A model generated the notes under the pieces. That model saw only the letters and a program-made list of their open reading frames with translations. It did not search any database and was not told where the DNA came from. Below are positions 1 to 11,939 of a stretch of DNA of 64,000 bases, one piece after another (position 1 is the first letter of the stretch; every line of letters starts with the position of its first letter). The stretch comes from Gyrodactylus bullatarudis (taxonomy: Eukaryota; Platyhelminthes; Monogenea; Gyrodactylidea; Gyrodactylidae), in the NCBI GenBank assembly GCA_012064415.1, contig SSNU01000087.1:70489-134488 (forward strand). The letters run 5' to 3'. The translations under genes and the position numbers were made by a program.

Positions 1-150
1 TTTTACTATTTCTTTGAGAATTTGTAAATTATTATATTCATTGACTTTTTTAAATTATATCATTTTAAAAGTGACACTACTGATGATCCTTTTAGAAATG
101 TACATCTAGTGATTTAATATATTCTCTTCCTACTATTGAATTTTGAATTA
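1..150 (+). mobile_element. PLE-A 3' tail fragment (left edge of window)
   Basis: This is the 3' non-coding tail of the commonest retroelement here, PLE-A. It matches the tails at 14.1, 18.6, 37.8 and 43.3 kb: an A/T-rich stretch, then a CTGATGA...GAAATGTACAT block, then an AATATAT run. It is cut by the window edge. The hammerhead-like block is annotated separately. Confidence 0.75.
75..111 (+). ncRNA. Hammerhead-like ribozyme, family 1 (PLE-A)
   Basis: Seen: stem I strands CACTA (75-79) and TAGTG (107-111) pair perfectly over 5 bp. The core CTGATGA is at 80-86 and GAAA at 95-98. The stem III palindrome ATGTACAT is at 98-105, with the predicted cleavage base C at 106. Known: type I hammerheads with short stem III occur at the ends of Penelope-like elements. 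The 8 nt between the core strands (87-94) offer only one possible stem II pair, which is the main weakness. Other copies change both stem I strands together, supporting the fold. Confidence 0.6.
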
Positions 151-250
151 TAAAAATAAACATTTTTCGTAAATGCTATTTATGTTTTGGTAATTATCGA
201 GTGTAAGATAGTCATGTCAATGATATTACTAGACACAGACTTGTTCTTTC

Positions 251-1440
251 CTATATTTTGGGATTGACTAAACTTAAAAAAATTCCGAAAATACATCCAA
301 GGTCTCCTTTTGATCTACCAACTTCAGGAATTTTAATTCTGACGTTTGATCCAATTTCTGGAATTGCTACACTTTGAACAGCATTTTTAAGCATCCGATC
401 ATGCTGCTTTGTAAGATTGTTTAAACAAATCGCCCGATTTTGTTGAATAAGAGCTTGCGTCTCATCTAAATGTTGATCTATTTCAAGATCTTCGAACTCT
501 AAATTCTCGTCGGGGCAGATACTCGCAGTTGTTTTCAAATTTTGAGCATGATCTGGCAAACTTTCTTCGTTTCCACTTCTGTATTCTTCTCTAAGGATCG
601 GCTCGTGATTTAGTTCGTCAGTTCCTGGAATTTCTTCAATAGATTTATAACCAGCTTTGTATTTTTTTCCAAATAAGCATTTAAATGGACTTTTCTTTGT
701 GCCAGCATGTAATGATGTATTCTTTGCCAGTTGAACACTCAATAATCCTTCGGACCAATTTTTGGTATTATTTTCCAACATCCAAGCAGATAATAATGTC
801 TGAACATCACGATTTGCTCTCTCTACTCCTCCATTCGATTGACTATCGCGAGGTGTGCCGTGAACAATTCTTAAATTTGGAAATTTATCAATAAATGATT
901 AAAGAATAGTATTGGCAAATTCCTTACCGTTGTCACACTGTAGAATATCTGGGGCTCCGAAAGTGTGGAATATGCGATTGAGGACATCGTGAACACTCTG
1001 AGCCTTTTTCATTGTTCAGAGCATAGAGTTCAATAAACTTTGTAAAGTGATCTTGATAGTTAAGAATATACTTAAATTCTGCATCTGGTCTTGATCGGAA
1101 ATCAATATGATCAACTTGAACTCTTCGACTGAAGTCAGTTGTTAGTATTAGTTTTACGAGAATGTTTTTATTCCTTCTTGCCTTCTTCATTTGACAAATT
1201 AGACATAAATCTAGGAATTTCTGAATTTGAACATAGGTGATATTTGCCTATTCATCTCTAATATCATGAACCTTCCGATCTCTACCACTATGACATAATT
1301 CTATATGTTTCTTATCAAGGATATCAAAAATATTTTCCAAAGGGGTGAATTTTAGGACCTTTCAGGAATTTTTATCGAAAGGCTTAATAAGGTGTTCTGA
1401 TCCATCTATTGCTAATAGCTCATAATTCTTCATCAGTTTG
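251..1440 (-). pseudogene. KRBA2/Ginger-like DDE integrase, broken
   Basis: Read on the minus strand, an HHCC zinc-finger segment (HIELCH...CLICQ, about 1330-1195) is followed by an rve integrase core. The catalytic triad is visible: D in VQVDHIDF (about 1105), D in LQCDNGKEF (about 930) and E in SNGGVERAN (about 830). The C-terminal region follows to 251 with VRIKIPEVGRSKGD. There is a stop in the zinc finger (about 1250), a frameshift near 960 and a TAA at about 900. The family is that of vertebrate KRBA2 and Ginger-type cut-and-paste transposons. No TIRs were recognised, and a retroviral-type integrase of another lineage is possible. Confidence 0.75.
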
Positions 1441-3457
1441 TAGTCAGTTGTGAGAATAAAATCTATTCACAAAACACACTTAAAACACACTGAGTTACAA
1501 AACACCCTAGTGTAAGCATACTGTAACATATACACTTTTGGCAATAACACTAATTGAAAACTCTATCAAGTCTTTTCAGAAATTAATCAAGCCTGAGTTA
1601 AAATTAAAAAAACCATTCAAGAACCAGAGGTACTGCAGGTATTCAAAAAGTGAAACTGGATGTTGACTAATTTCATTATGTTTAAAATTAATTGTAATAA
1701 AGGCTTGATTCCTTTTTAAAACTTATTGAAACTACAGGTTAAATACGTCAAAAATGCAACATACTCATACCTCTCCCTCCTATTTATACGTGAATAAAGG
1801 TATGAATACATCTAGTATCATTGTTTCATTTTGATAGGTCCATTTCGACCCTGAAACTAGATTGGACAAGGGGAGATTTTCACACTTACTGATTTAACCC
1901 ATTACCAATTTTTCTTTCTCATTTATTTTTAAAATTTTTACCCACTAAAAATGTCCTCACTTAACTTCTGTTGAGAAGAGATATCAAGGGTATTATTTGT
2001 AATCTCACGATAAAAATTGGTCATTTTTTTCTATGATCTGTTTGATCAATTAATTTAACCAAAATATTAAATTTTTTTGCTACCAGGTTGGCAAATCTGA
2101 AGTAAGAAATATTATATTTGTCAAAATCTGATTGATAACACGGCGTGGAACTTTTTTGAGTTGAATCTGGTCTCCGAATATTTTATTTATATTTCGATTG
2201 AGGGGTAACCGAAAAGATCGAAATTTGGAATTTTTTGATCAAAATATTTTAGAGAGATTAACTCCTTTCCATTGCCTAACTCAATGCCATAAAATTACAA
2301 AGAGTGGATGAATCTGATTTTATTGTGGAGAATAGCGAATTTCAGCAAAATTGACTCCTTCAGTGATAGGTTAATTATTGGCAATGTACAATGGAATATT
2401 TGATGAAACTATATTTTTGTATTTTTGTCTCTAAACTAAAACAGAGATAAAGGATGCTTTTCGTCATTTTTATAAGATTTTATTGCTTAGTAACAAACTA
2501 AAAATAGCAAAATAGCATTTTGACAATCCTAGCTATCATTTATCATCATATAATTTTTTCCATCAGTTAGGTCAAGATATATCTGAGGAATTATTTTACA
2601 AATGCTATCTATATAATCAAATTTGAAAATTATAGAACTGAACTTAATAAGTGAGATAAGAGTTTTTAAATTAATGATCCATCGAAATTCATAAGAAAAC
2701 AAGTTTAAACGCATGAAGAATTTCCGATTATTCTTCCAAAGTTTAGTTTGTTTATAGTAAAAGAAGAAAGAAACTAGAGATTATTAATTATTTACTTTGT
2801 AATATTCGAAGTTATATTCAAAATTTTCTGACAGAAATTATGAATTTAATCTAGGATTTTCTCTCAGAAAAAACAATAATTTTAAGCGAACAAACCTTTT
2901 TTTAATTTATTCACCATATGAAATAAAATAAATGTATTTAATGAATAATATTTAAATACTTGAGACTCAAAATAATCTTAAGTGAAAAAAACTCTAAATT
3001 TAACAGCGAAATTTAAATTTTGTTGATAAACTCGATTTCATCTCTAAGGTTTCAAATAATTTAACGATTTTTTTAATTTTTTGACTTGTGTTCTTTGGGA
3101 TTTGTTTAAACAACGTTTCCAGATTTAAATGAGTATCTTATTTGACAAGAAACTGAGATGCCTAAAGAAGCCAAATTAGTTTGTGGAAACACTTTACTTT
3201 TTCACTTAATTTATGAAGTTTAACAATATAAAATTTAGAATTTGATGAGCCATGATTGAAGAAATAAAGTAAAAATAAGTGAAAAAGAAAATTTACTTCG
3301 AATATTAGATCTATCCTTATAATCCTCTTTGTGGCTTTGAATATCTGCACCAGAATTGATATGAAATATTTAAAATCTAAATGATAAAATCGACTGTAGT
3401 ACTTAAAGATTTTTGAAAATCTTATTGAATTTTTAAGCACCAGCAATAGATTGTATA
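1441..3457. other. Non-coding AT-rich stretch
   Basis: I recognise no gene or complete element. The stretch at about 1960-2060 resembles 45910-46010 loosely (a run around CACGATAAAAAT), suggesting an old dispersed repeat. ORFs of 60-165 codons in and near this stretch are low-complexity and lack domain motifs. Confidence 0.4.
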
Positions 3458-3849
3458 TGTTGTGACAAAAGTTGAAAGAAAATTTAATAGGGGGTGGGGT
3501 ATAATTTCCTCTCTGCCCCTTTCTCGGGTCTACGTGTATTTTAATTTTTTTCTTTACTTTAAGGGGGATAAATAAAATTTTACACTCTATCCTTTGTATG
3601 CTACGTCGAAAATGAAGTTGAAATCTGGAGACAAGCTGCATAAATTTTTTAAGCTGCAAAAATATTCTTAAACTTCAAGTGTCTTCTAATTAATTTGAAT
3701 GGATTTTAAAATATTTGAAAATTATAGCAATAGATGCTAAATTTAATTATCTTTCCAATGAATAGAAAAAAAATTAAAATACACGTAAACCCGAGAAAGG
3801 GGCAGAGAGGAAAATATAAAGTTGGGTTAATCCAACTTTCGTCACAACA
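3458..3849. mobile_element. MITE with TGTTGTGAC termini
   Basis: Inverted arms of about 100 bp start TGTTGTGAC at 3458 and end GTCACAACA at 3849. Each arm carries the subterminal block CTCTCTGCCCCTTTCTCGGG or its complement. The 392-bp unit has no coding capacity. The terminus matches the TGYTGKG ends of the KRBA2/Ginger-like elements at 27.2 and 28.3 kb, so it is probably a non-autonomous relative. Confidence 0.7.
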
Positions 3850-4373
3850 TACAAATAAGGGAAAATTACTGTTTGAATTTTAATTTGAAAATTTTTAAAA
3901 ATTCGCAATTATGAATAGCTTTTAAAATAATATTATATTGTTAATACCCAAAGCAAATTAGATGAAAAGTATGTTCAACCCATAGACATATGAATGAAAA
4001 TTTCTTTGTTAAAATCTAAAATTTTAAAACAAATTTAGAAGATATTATGAATAAAAAATCTTAACTTGTTCAAAACGTTTAATTCCAGAAAAAATGAAAT
4101 CGAGTTAGTTTTTTCTTGTTTGGGTTTTTTTTGTAATAATTACATATATTTTCCAAAACTTTTATGCATCTTATCTGAATTAGTTACCTGAGCCTGCATA
4201 ATTTTCTCTAAGTAAATTTTTCTCAAAATTGAATGGTTTGTCTCAAAATACAAACAAAAACCTTTAAAAAATACAGTTATTCTTAAGAAATTTGAGAAAA
4301 AAATTCTATTTTGTAATTGAAAACAACCTGTCTGTATGTGGTGTCTATCTATAAGAGTCTTGAGTAATAGGAT

Positions 4374-4440
4374 ATGAGCGGGGTTTCAGGTCTTGTTGTT
4401 AGAAGCGTTGACTCACAACTCGAATCCTGGCTATAGTGTA
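4374..4440 (+). repeat. tRNA-like segment, possible SINE head
   Basis: A possible degenerate A box (around 4376-4388) is followed about 45 nt later by a B-box-like CTCGAATCC (4419-4428). No clean cloverleaf folds by eye. It may be the head of an old tRNA-derived SINE. Confidence 0.25.
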
Positions 4441-4910
4441 CTGACGATTCCTAATAAGGACGACAGACGTCTCCATCTGCCCCCGTGAGTTGAACATTAT
4501 CTGACTCTCTTATGGATTGACACCTGCTTATCCGAATTCTAACATCTAGGTGTGAGAAGACAATCTCCATCAAGTTAGATTTCAAATGCATATATTAATT
4601 ACCAATGACCACACTTTGCTAATAGGTTTAATGTCTAAAAACATTGTAAAAATATTTTACTTTGTAATTATTCAAAACTTGTGTTTTATTCATGTGAGGA
4701 TTAACTCTGTATAAGACTTTTAGGACTTTTACCTTACAGATAAAATACTTCTCTTTTGAATAATTTCTCTAACATTCAGTCAACTGATTCGAAAGTGAGA
4801 TTTGTTTTCTTCCAATATCGAATTTAATAAAGTTCATTAATATTTTTTAAAATTTTTCATGGAACCACACTTTATTATCTCAGATCCTAATCATCACTAA
4901 CATCTGTTGT

Positions 4911-5300
4911 ATCAGAAAGTGATGTCCTGTTATCATATTCATCATGTCATGGAATATCATAACTTTACTTTCATTTATATGGGTTTATTACTCATTAAAT
5001 ATAAGAAATTTAGATTAACTAATCATGTGATGTCATGTCAAAGCTTGTTTGAGAAGAGCTAGGATCAACGTCATTGATTTCCCAGCTAAAAGCCCTGATA
5101 TTAATGTCATCGAAAATTTTTTGGAATAATGGAAAGATTTTGGTAAGAACAAGCATATTAGTAAAATTAACTTTACTCAAGTTTATTTCTCAAGGTATAA
5201 AGTTTCTGGTGACGATTCCACCAACGATATTAACGAAAAAGTTTAGAGATTTGCAAATTTCCCTGAAGTGAAGGGAGCCATAAATCGTTGGCTCTAGAAA
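4911..5300 (+). pseudogene. Tc1 fragment: terminal repeat plus transposase C-terminus
   Basis: The left part (4911-5040) matches, inverted, the right end of the Tc1 element at 31.82-31.95 kb, including the CTGTTGTATCAG end. From about 5050 the plus strand encodes VIDFPAKSPDINVIEN, the Tc1 signature around the last catalytic residue (usual form DWPAxSPDLNPIEN). Internal stops follow. The N-terminal half and first two catalytic residues are missing. Confidence 0.75.
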
Positions 5301-5349
5301 ATAATAGATCTTAGAGGAGAAATGTCGGATTATTAATTATAATTAAATA

Positions 5350-6265
5350 TCAATGTACACTAGGGCTGGTACCAAAAAAACATGAATTAGCTTGAGGTCT
5401 AAACTTATCCTATATTTAAAAATATTCATTTTGGTATACAAAAGTATAAGTCTAAGAAGAAGAAAAAACCTGGGAATTATACTGTAAAATTTCTTGAATA
5501 AAAATATACATAGACTAAGTAGTCAAAATATAATGACCAGTTGGACTAAGTGTTTGAATGCTCGCCCAACATGCATTAAATTCATGGCTCGAATCTCAGG
5601 ATTATACTCTACGCATTTTTTCTTGTTAATAATAAAAAAAATATCTAAAGCTTTCTATTTAAAGATTATAAAAATTAGTTCGATAAAGCTATTTAAAACA
5701 TCAGTTTTAAGTCTTAAAATTATCTTGAGTCATAAGATTTTTTTGGAAAAGATTATTCAGCTTTTAAGTAGTAACATTAAAATTTTTGATTTTAGCAGCA
5801 ATTTTAGGCTACTTGGAGACATTATTCACAGGTTTTTTCTTTTGCTCAAGCTGACAAAATTGACATCTTCAAATTCAGCATGAAATTATCTCTATAATGA
5901 AGGTTCAAGCTTTGCAATATTCTAATTTTTTGATTTTGATGGTCTAACCCACAGATGTTCAATAAATGTTTTCTTTCTTTAAAGATATATAAATAACTCT
6001 GGTTGTGATTTTGAATTTTTTTGCAGCTGTTTAGAGTCAATTCCAAAATTAGCACATTTAAATTTTTTTTCCAAAATTAGCGCATATTTTTTAAATTCAT
6101 TAAAGTTTAATGATTTCAAAATTAAGATTATTCATAATAAAAAGGTTATTTACCCCCTTGTATTTGCCTAATTAGTATTTTTAATTTCAAACTCAAGTTG
6201 CTATAGTTGTCAGGTTTATTTAGATTATTTTTAAGGGTTACTTATAAAAATTCTAAGGGAAAAAG
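5350..6265. other. Non-coding stretch with a tRNA-like block
   Basis: No transposase or retroelement signature was recognised. At 5533-5600 an A-box-like TGGACTAAGTGT is followed 32 nt later by GGCTCGAATCT, a B-box-like block. This could be a second SINE head or a degenerate tRNA pseudogene. The 129-codon ORF spanning it is AT-rich noise. Confidence 0.3.
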
Positions 6266-6277
6266 TTCTATTTTACA

Positions 6278-6480
6278 ATTGGTCTAAGTCATTTTTACAA
6301 AAAGTCTAAGATCTATTCGGTGTATTATCAAATGGTCTAAGTCTGTTTACAGAAAGTTTAAGTGATATATGCGTGTATTATCATTTGGCCTAATAAATTT
6401 ACACGTTCTATAAATTTGCAAAAAATATTTATCAATTGGCATAAGTTTTTTGACACCAAGTCTAAGTTTAGAAAATGAAA
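6278..6480 (+). repeat. Imperfect minisatellite, about 53-bp unit, four units
   Basis: Four consecutive units of 55, 53, 51 and about 36 bp share the frame ATTGGTCTAAGT...AAGTCTAAGT...TATTATCA. The third unit is the most diverged and the fourth incomplete. The array abuts the MITE at 6490. Confidence 0.6.
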
Positions 6481-6487
6481 GTTTTAA

Positions 6488-6928
6488 GGTAAAAATAGTA
6501 AATAAGATTTATTTTGGCTTCTGATAGCATCCATTCATTTTTCAAATTGTTGTCAATTTTGAGATCGAAAATTGAATTTAAAATTTTAATTCTCAATTAA
6601 ATGGTGTTCAAGCCATAATTTTGTGTGCAATATGTAAAAATTAGTTAATAGTATGTTGAAATGAAATAATTTCACGTAAAATCTAAATTTAGAGAGCGAA
6701 TCTTATGCAGGTTAATTTTAGCAAAAATTACCTTTCTGAAACGAAAAATCTCTTCAGATAATTTCGTCAGTAATAATTTCTAAATATTTATTTTGTCACG
6801 ATGCTACTTGTAGGCATGATGGTTATAAGTATTAATTAAAAATGGGTTTGCTCTAAGTGGTGGTACCAATGTATTTTGAAATAGGTAAGGATGCTATCAG
6901 TAGCCAAAATAAATCTTATTTACTATCG
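6488..6928. mobile_element. MITE with 36-bp inverted repeats
   Basis: Left arm TAGTAAATAAGATTTATTTT (from about 6492) and right arm AAATAAATCTTATTTACTA (to about 6926) are inverted copies and continue inward through TGGCTTCTGATAGCATCC. The interior is non-coding. The TA at the tips is consistent with Tc1/mariner-type insertion, but the family is not identified. Confidence 0.65.
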
Positions 6929-7144
6929 TGCAATTAATAACATGGGTGGAGGTGGGGTCTGGGTATTTATTTCCAGTTATTAAATTCTGATGTGAAATTT
7001 AACGCCGATCACGAGTCTGGTATTTAAATAAAATTGGCTGTCTGTGATCTGAGATAATGGGCATAAACCACATATTCGTTTACATCTTGATAATATCCAT
7101 CGAATAGTGAAATCATAATTTGGTTACTACGATTTGAAAAAATG

Positions 7145-7345
7145 CAATTGTAATACACCTTCTTTCTGATTATAAAAGTACGTTTTTGATGCAAATTAAT
7201 ATACTCTAATAATAAATCACTTCGAAAAAATTATTGATCTTCCAAATACTGAAAAAACTGTACATTTATTGAATATTTTGAAAAAGTTATTGTGTTATGT
7301 TCAGACTCTTTATTTTTGATAGGACTTTACTTCCTGATACGACTG
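7145..7345 (-). mobile_element. Tc1 terminal fragment
   Basis: This 200-bp segment is an inverted copy of 31.06-31.24 kb, the end of the Tc1 element there. It ends GGACTTTACTTCCTGATACG followed by ACTGTA, the terminal repeat plus TA. There is no transposase sequence. Confidence 0.65.
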
Positions 7346-8840
7346 TACCTTTATACAAATACCCTCCTATTATTCGTGGTAGTATAGATTAAAGTACATT
7401 TTTCACATCAACAAATGTGATAGAGATATATATGTTACAGTTAAAGTAATGAATTAGGGAATATCAAAACTCCCTAGTTAATCTTGATAAACCAGAAGCT
7501 TTTAGTTAAAGTAATGAAAGAATTAAATTTTCATTAGCTTAACCGAAAATTCCTTGAAATTATACACGAAGCATAGTTTGTATATTCGATCTACTATCAA
7601 TGTACGATATACATAATATTCGTTGTATAATGTGGACTATTCCTAATAGGAATCTACAATGAAACCTATATTTTTTCAATTATTTCTATAAGATTTTATC
7701 TCACCTATATTAATGTTTTATAATTTATTTTATCTTCTTATCAAATGATTATCAAATTAGTCTATTCTTTTTATTTAAATTTAATCAGTCTTATTTGTGT
7801 TCGATTGGATATTTTAATCGAATGGTTTTGTATCACCCTTTTCTATATAGGCTGTTTTAGTTTCAAGGTGTTACTATCTATAAGGTACACTTAACAACAT
7901 TTAAAATACATCGTGTGCGACAATTAGGGCCTCAAAAAAGTACTAATCATTTTATTTTTATACCCTTCACGTGCCAATTGCTTAACAATGATATGGTTTT
8001 GATGCTTCATTTCTAATTACTTTAATAAAAATTTTGATCCCATAAATAGAGATTGGACTCATGTTATGAACCAATCAGAGCTACGCCCGTCAGACATTTT
8101 AGGATAGGGTTTCAATAGAAAGACCCATGCATGTAATCTATGATAAGATATATCTGGATACAAAATTAAGGAGCGATCATTATATCATTAATATTTATCA
8201 AAAGTCTATCATTCCATACCTAAAACTTGAAATTTCTCATTAATATTGATGAGGGAAATAAAGCTGCAAAATTTACACCTAATCTGAACTAACCATACTC
8301 ATTAATATAGAAAAAGATTTTCAATGACTAAAAAACTAAATTTACACAGAAATAAAACGGGGTTTAATTTATTAAACATCTGTTCTTCAAGCTGGGATTC
8401 TTTAATTTATACGATGGAATTGGGCTTATGACTCATTGTTTGTTCTGTGACTAGAACAAGCCCTTTTGTAGAGGAAAAAACGGATTTTCGAGAAATGCTT
8501 TTGGCTCCAAGTTATAAATTTATTAGATTTTAAATGCCAATATTTCTGGTTAAATAGTTTGGGATAACATGATATATTAGATGGTTGGAAAGAGAAAAAA
8601 ATTCTGAATACAACTTTATAATTTGTTATCTATTATATTTTTCAAGTTATGAAGTTCCAATAATTGAGGTGTGCTTACTTATAAGTACAAAGGTTATATT
8701 ATTATTTGAATAAAAAAGGGCAGAGAGAAAAGGGTGATTTTTGACATAAAGTGCACAGTTCGTACTGTACATGTAAAACAGAGGGTCTAACGCACCAAAA
8801 TCAGATACAAAGCCAATACTTTTACACATTTTCTTCATTC
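7346..8840. other. Non-coding stretch, nothing identified
   Basis: AT-rich sequence without recognisable coding, TIR or retroelement tail. A GGGCAGAGAGAAAAGGG block at about 8717 resembles the subterminal motif of the TGYTG-ended elements, but no arms were found around it. Confidence 0.4.
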
Positions 8841-8885
8841 ATAAGCTGATGAGTATGCCTCGAAATAAAAGCGATTTATTCTTAT
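8841..8885 (+). ncRNA. Hammerhead-like ribozyme, family 4 (orphan), intact core
   Basis: Stem I ATAAG (8841-8845) pairs perfectly with CTTAT (8881-8885). The core CTGATGA is at 8846-8852 and GAAA at 8862-8865. Stem III ATAAA (8865-8869) pairs perfectly with TTTAT (8875-8879) around the loop AGCGA, and the cleavage base is T 8880. Stem II (8853-8861) closes with G-C but is otherwise unpaired. No PLE coding lies next to it, so the host element is unknown. Confidence 0.65.
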
Positions 8886-9595
8886 TACTGATTGGCATCA
8901 CCTTCTTTCTTAAGGTAATTTTCCTCTGAATTCAAAATTGAATTATTTCATGTGTTCAATGAAGAGGGTTTGATTATAGCGTTTTTAGTCATGAAACAGA
9001 AATGTGAGAAAAATGTTATCAAACTTTATACTTTATTCAAGCTTAATTATCATCAAAACAATAATATCCTCATATATCTAGATCGGGCCTAAAAAAGCAA
9101 GTTTATTATGGGAATTTTATAACCAATGGTTAAATAATGTAAAATTTACGTCGATTATTGGTATACTTCAAATTAAGATTTCTTTCTTTCATTTTGTAAC
9201 AATTTTCTGAAGATTTCTAAAAATATTCTCCACGCCTCGTTCCAAAAATATAATAATAACTGGGGATAAATAAAATCAAGGGCTAAACTGAAAATTAACC
9301 GGTCATGTATTGATGTTGAACGTCAAAAGTTAAATTGCACTAAAAGTGAAGATATGATATCGTCATTATCGCCCCGCGTCAAAGTTAAAGATTTGCCAAA
9401 ATTAATGACTCCCTTTTACAAACATAAATTGAAAAAAATATTGATAAGATAATAATTTATTCGAATAGAAACCATGTCTCTAGACCTTCACACCATCGCT
9501 TGACATATATCACAACTATTTTCTAGAAATATTGATATTAGAATGCAAGTCCAAAGATTTGATTTTTTAGGGAGATCAATTTCGAAGATGGGAAA

Positions 9596-10790
9596 ATGAC
9601 CTCGTTTGGTGTTTTTTCTCTCTTTACAAATGTCCCAGTCAATGAAACGGTAAACTCTATTCTGGATCAGATAGCTAAATACCCTTCGCTTTGTAGCATT
9701 CCTGCGAGCACAGTTAGGAACTTGGTTTTTATGACGGTACAAAACATTGATTTCAAGTTTGGAGGAACCTATTACAAGCAGATCGATGGAGTTGCAATGG
9801 GAAGCCTAATTGGCCCTCTCTTAACAGATATGTTTCTTGCCTATTTAGAACAAGGTCCAATGCTACAATTGATCAACAATTCCCGACTATACATGAGGTA
9901 CTTGGATGATACGTTCCTACTACTAACGTTGATGAAGATGCCGATGAAATTTGTTCAAGCTTGAATACCATTCATCCTAATTTGAAGTTCACAAACGAAA
10001 TTGAGAAGGAGAAAACCCTAAGTTTCTTTGAACTAGAAATTGTGCGAGATGGTTCGAGTGTAAAGACAAAATACACAGGAAAATGAATACTTCCACTCAG
10101 TTCTTGCCCTTTTATAGCTTCTCGCCAAAAGAAACCAAAAAAAAGTGTTGTAAGTAATGCTTTTCTTTCAATAGAGCGACTGGTTTCGACATAATATGTG
10201 AAAGACGAGAGATTAAAACTGAAAAATCTCTTGAAACGAGATGGATATCCGGACATAATGACTAAGCATCGAGAAGCATTCCCATCCTAAAGACAATCGC
10301 AAAGTCGAACAGAAAAAGGAGAAACCAATTGTCCTGGTCCTTCCATTTAAATGCGATACAAGCAAAACTATAGTGAACAGCAAGCTTATGAACATCACGA
10401 AGCGAACATTTTCTGGATAAAAATTGAAGCTAATCCAACGCACTTCAAAGTTGTTAAATGGTCGTAACAAAGATCTCCTCCCAAAACTGAAACAAAGAGG
10501 TGTGATTTACCAACTCACGTGTTATTGTAGATCAACTTATTTCGGTCAAACAACTCTTGGTGAGAGAGTCAATGAACATTTGAATCCGAAGCACACCAGT
10601 TCAGTTCAAGCTCATATCAGAGAGACAGGCTACACAGCAGATGAATCCAATTTCAAAATCTTCTATCAGGTCAATCCGGGTGAACCTTGCAAAGTGAGAG
10701 CGTCAAATCTTGAAAGCGCGTAGAAACACTTCATTAACAAGCTGAAGCCGGACTTTCGCGTGCAAAAGATGATTAGGTTTCAAAGGCCGT
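9596..10790 (+). pseudogene. PLE-B reverse transcriptase plus GIY-YIG endonuclease, frameshifted
   Basis: The plus strand encodes RT motif A (SLFTNVPVNETV, about 9615), motif B (QIDGVAMGSLIGPLLTD, about 9780) and the catalytic box YLDD (about 9900). Motif D and thumb follow in a second frame (NLKFTNEIEKEKTLSFFELE, from 9980). From 10424 an endonuclease follows with VIYQLTCYC and TYFGQTT, the PLE form of GIY-YIG with its CxC. Members reverse-transcribe their RNA at an endonuclease nick. At least three frameshifts or stops make this copy dead. The 5' RT part is truncated near 9550. Confidence 0.85.
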
Positions 10791-10910
10791 GAAGTTCACA
10801 AAAAGAGGAAACAAATTTGAAAGATTTGTGAGGTCCTGAACCCAATCGGCAAACCGATAATCAGTTCTACACAGATTGAAACTAGGGATGAACCTGAAAA
10901 CAACGAGAAG

Positions 10911-11156
10911 TTGACAAAAGTCAATAATAATCTATCTCTAGTGCAATGCAGTGGCACAGTTACAGTTACAGAATTGGAAAAATGTGAAACCAACGAGAAG
11001 TCAACAACACTTGATAATCAGATTAAAAGCCAACCTGTAATTAGCGAGGTGAGAAATGGAAAGACACGCTCAACAACGAGGAGAAAACGGGACAGGCATA
11101 GCGGGCAACTGCAAATTAAAACTTTCATCAAAAAGCAAAAGCAATTATCAGATTGA
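10911..11156 (+). pseudogene. PLE-B C-terminal basic tail
   Basis: Lys/Arg-rich segment ending RHSGQLQIKTFIKKQKQ. It aligns with the tails at 60688-61029 (RCSGQLQIDSFLTKR) and 16080-16135 (VQIDGFLKRQKQ). It lies between the endonuclease and the hammerhead and belongs to the same reading unit. Short Pro/Lys tails downstream of PLE endonucleases have no assigned role that I can state. Confidence 0.65.
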
Positions 11157-11282
11157 AAGAAAAATCAATTTGCAGTGAAACAACCTCCCACCCTCATTCC
11201 CCCGAGCAGTCAATCAACCGATATTGACCAATGGAAGGGCACAAATTTATGCATTGTAATAGAATTTATATCGTAACCGGGG

Positions 11283-11326
11283 TAGAGTCTGATGAGACCC
11301 GGCGAAATATAACGTTTATCACTATA
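11283..11326 (+). ncRNA. Hammerhead-like ribozyme, family 2 (PLE-B)
   Basis: Core CTGATGA (11289-11295) and GAAA (11304-11307). Stem III ATATAACGTTTAT (11307-11319) is almost palindromic and C 11320 is the predicted cleavage base. Stem I is TAGAGT against ACTATA (11321-11326) with one mismatch. Stem II, GACCCGGC, is weak. CCCGG (11298-11302) can instead pair with CCGGG at 11277-11281, just upstream of stem I. Confidence 0.65.
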
Positions 11327-11744
11327 GTATACGTCTGTCTTCTCCTACCTTTCTCATGAGTTCTGAAACCGATAACAGTAATATTCTTGATGAAGTTCGA
11401 CAATATTATCGTGAAAATTTTGATTTTTTATTCAACCATCTCGAAATATATATTATGCTCGTATTTTGGAAAAAATAAGGTTTATTCATATTATTAAAAA
11501 AGCATATAAAGAGACAAAGTTTATTGCTAATGCTTCGAAAAAATTCGGAATTTAAGAAGACTATGAATACAGTAAATTATTAATGCAAATTAAAAAGAAA
11601 TTCCTGGTATATTTTGTGAAAATAGATTTCCAAACATAGATAAGGCCTGAATAGTAGAAACCTAAAATTTAATTTCCTACAAATGATTATATTAATCCTT
11701 AAGATATCCATTAACTCCTTGAATGAAGTCCTTACAAAAGGATG

Positions 11745-11830
11745 CGTTGGAAACTCCCACCTTAAATCATTCCTGAAATATACTAATTTTAGTACTGTAA
11801 AGAAAAGTTTTATTCATGAGGACTGAAATA
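11745..11830 (+). repeat. Dispersed repeat, copy 1
   Basis: About 85 bp (GGAAACTCCCACCTTAAATC ... TTTTATTCATGAGG) recurs at about 22590-22680. No coding or terminal structure is seen. Confidence 0.45.
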
Positions 11831-11939
11831 TAAGAAATTTTTATATTGGTTGTTGACTTATTTTTCAGCAATAGTAAAAAAGCAGTAATTTAAGATTTAT
11901 TTTCGCCGGTTGACCTCAGAACTGACACTGACTTTTGAA

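Noticed and set aside
3162..3659. 165-codon minus-strand ORF
   Set aside because: Composition is AT-rich low complexity (Phe/Ile/Lys), it runs into a MITE arm and shows no domain.
8205..8260. TTGATGAGGGAAATAAAGC resembling a hammerhead
   Set aside because: C3 is changed and only two bases separate the core strands; no stem I.
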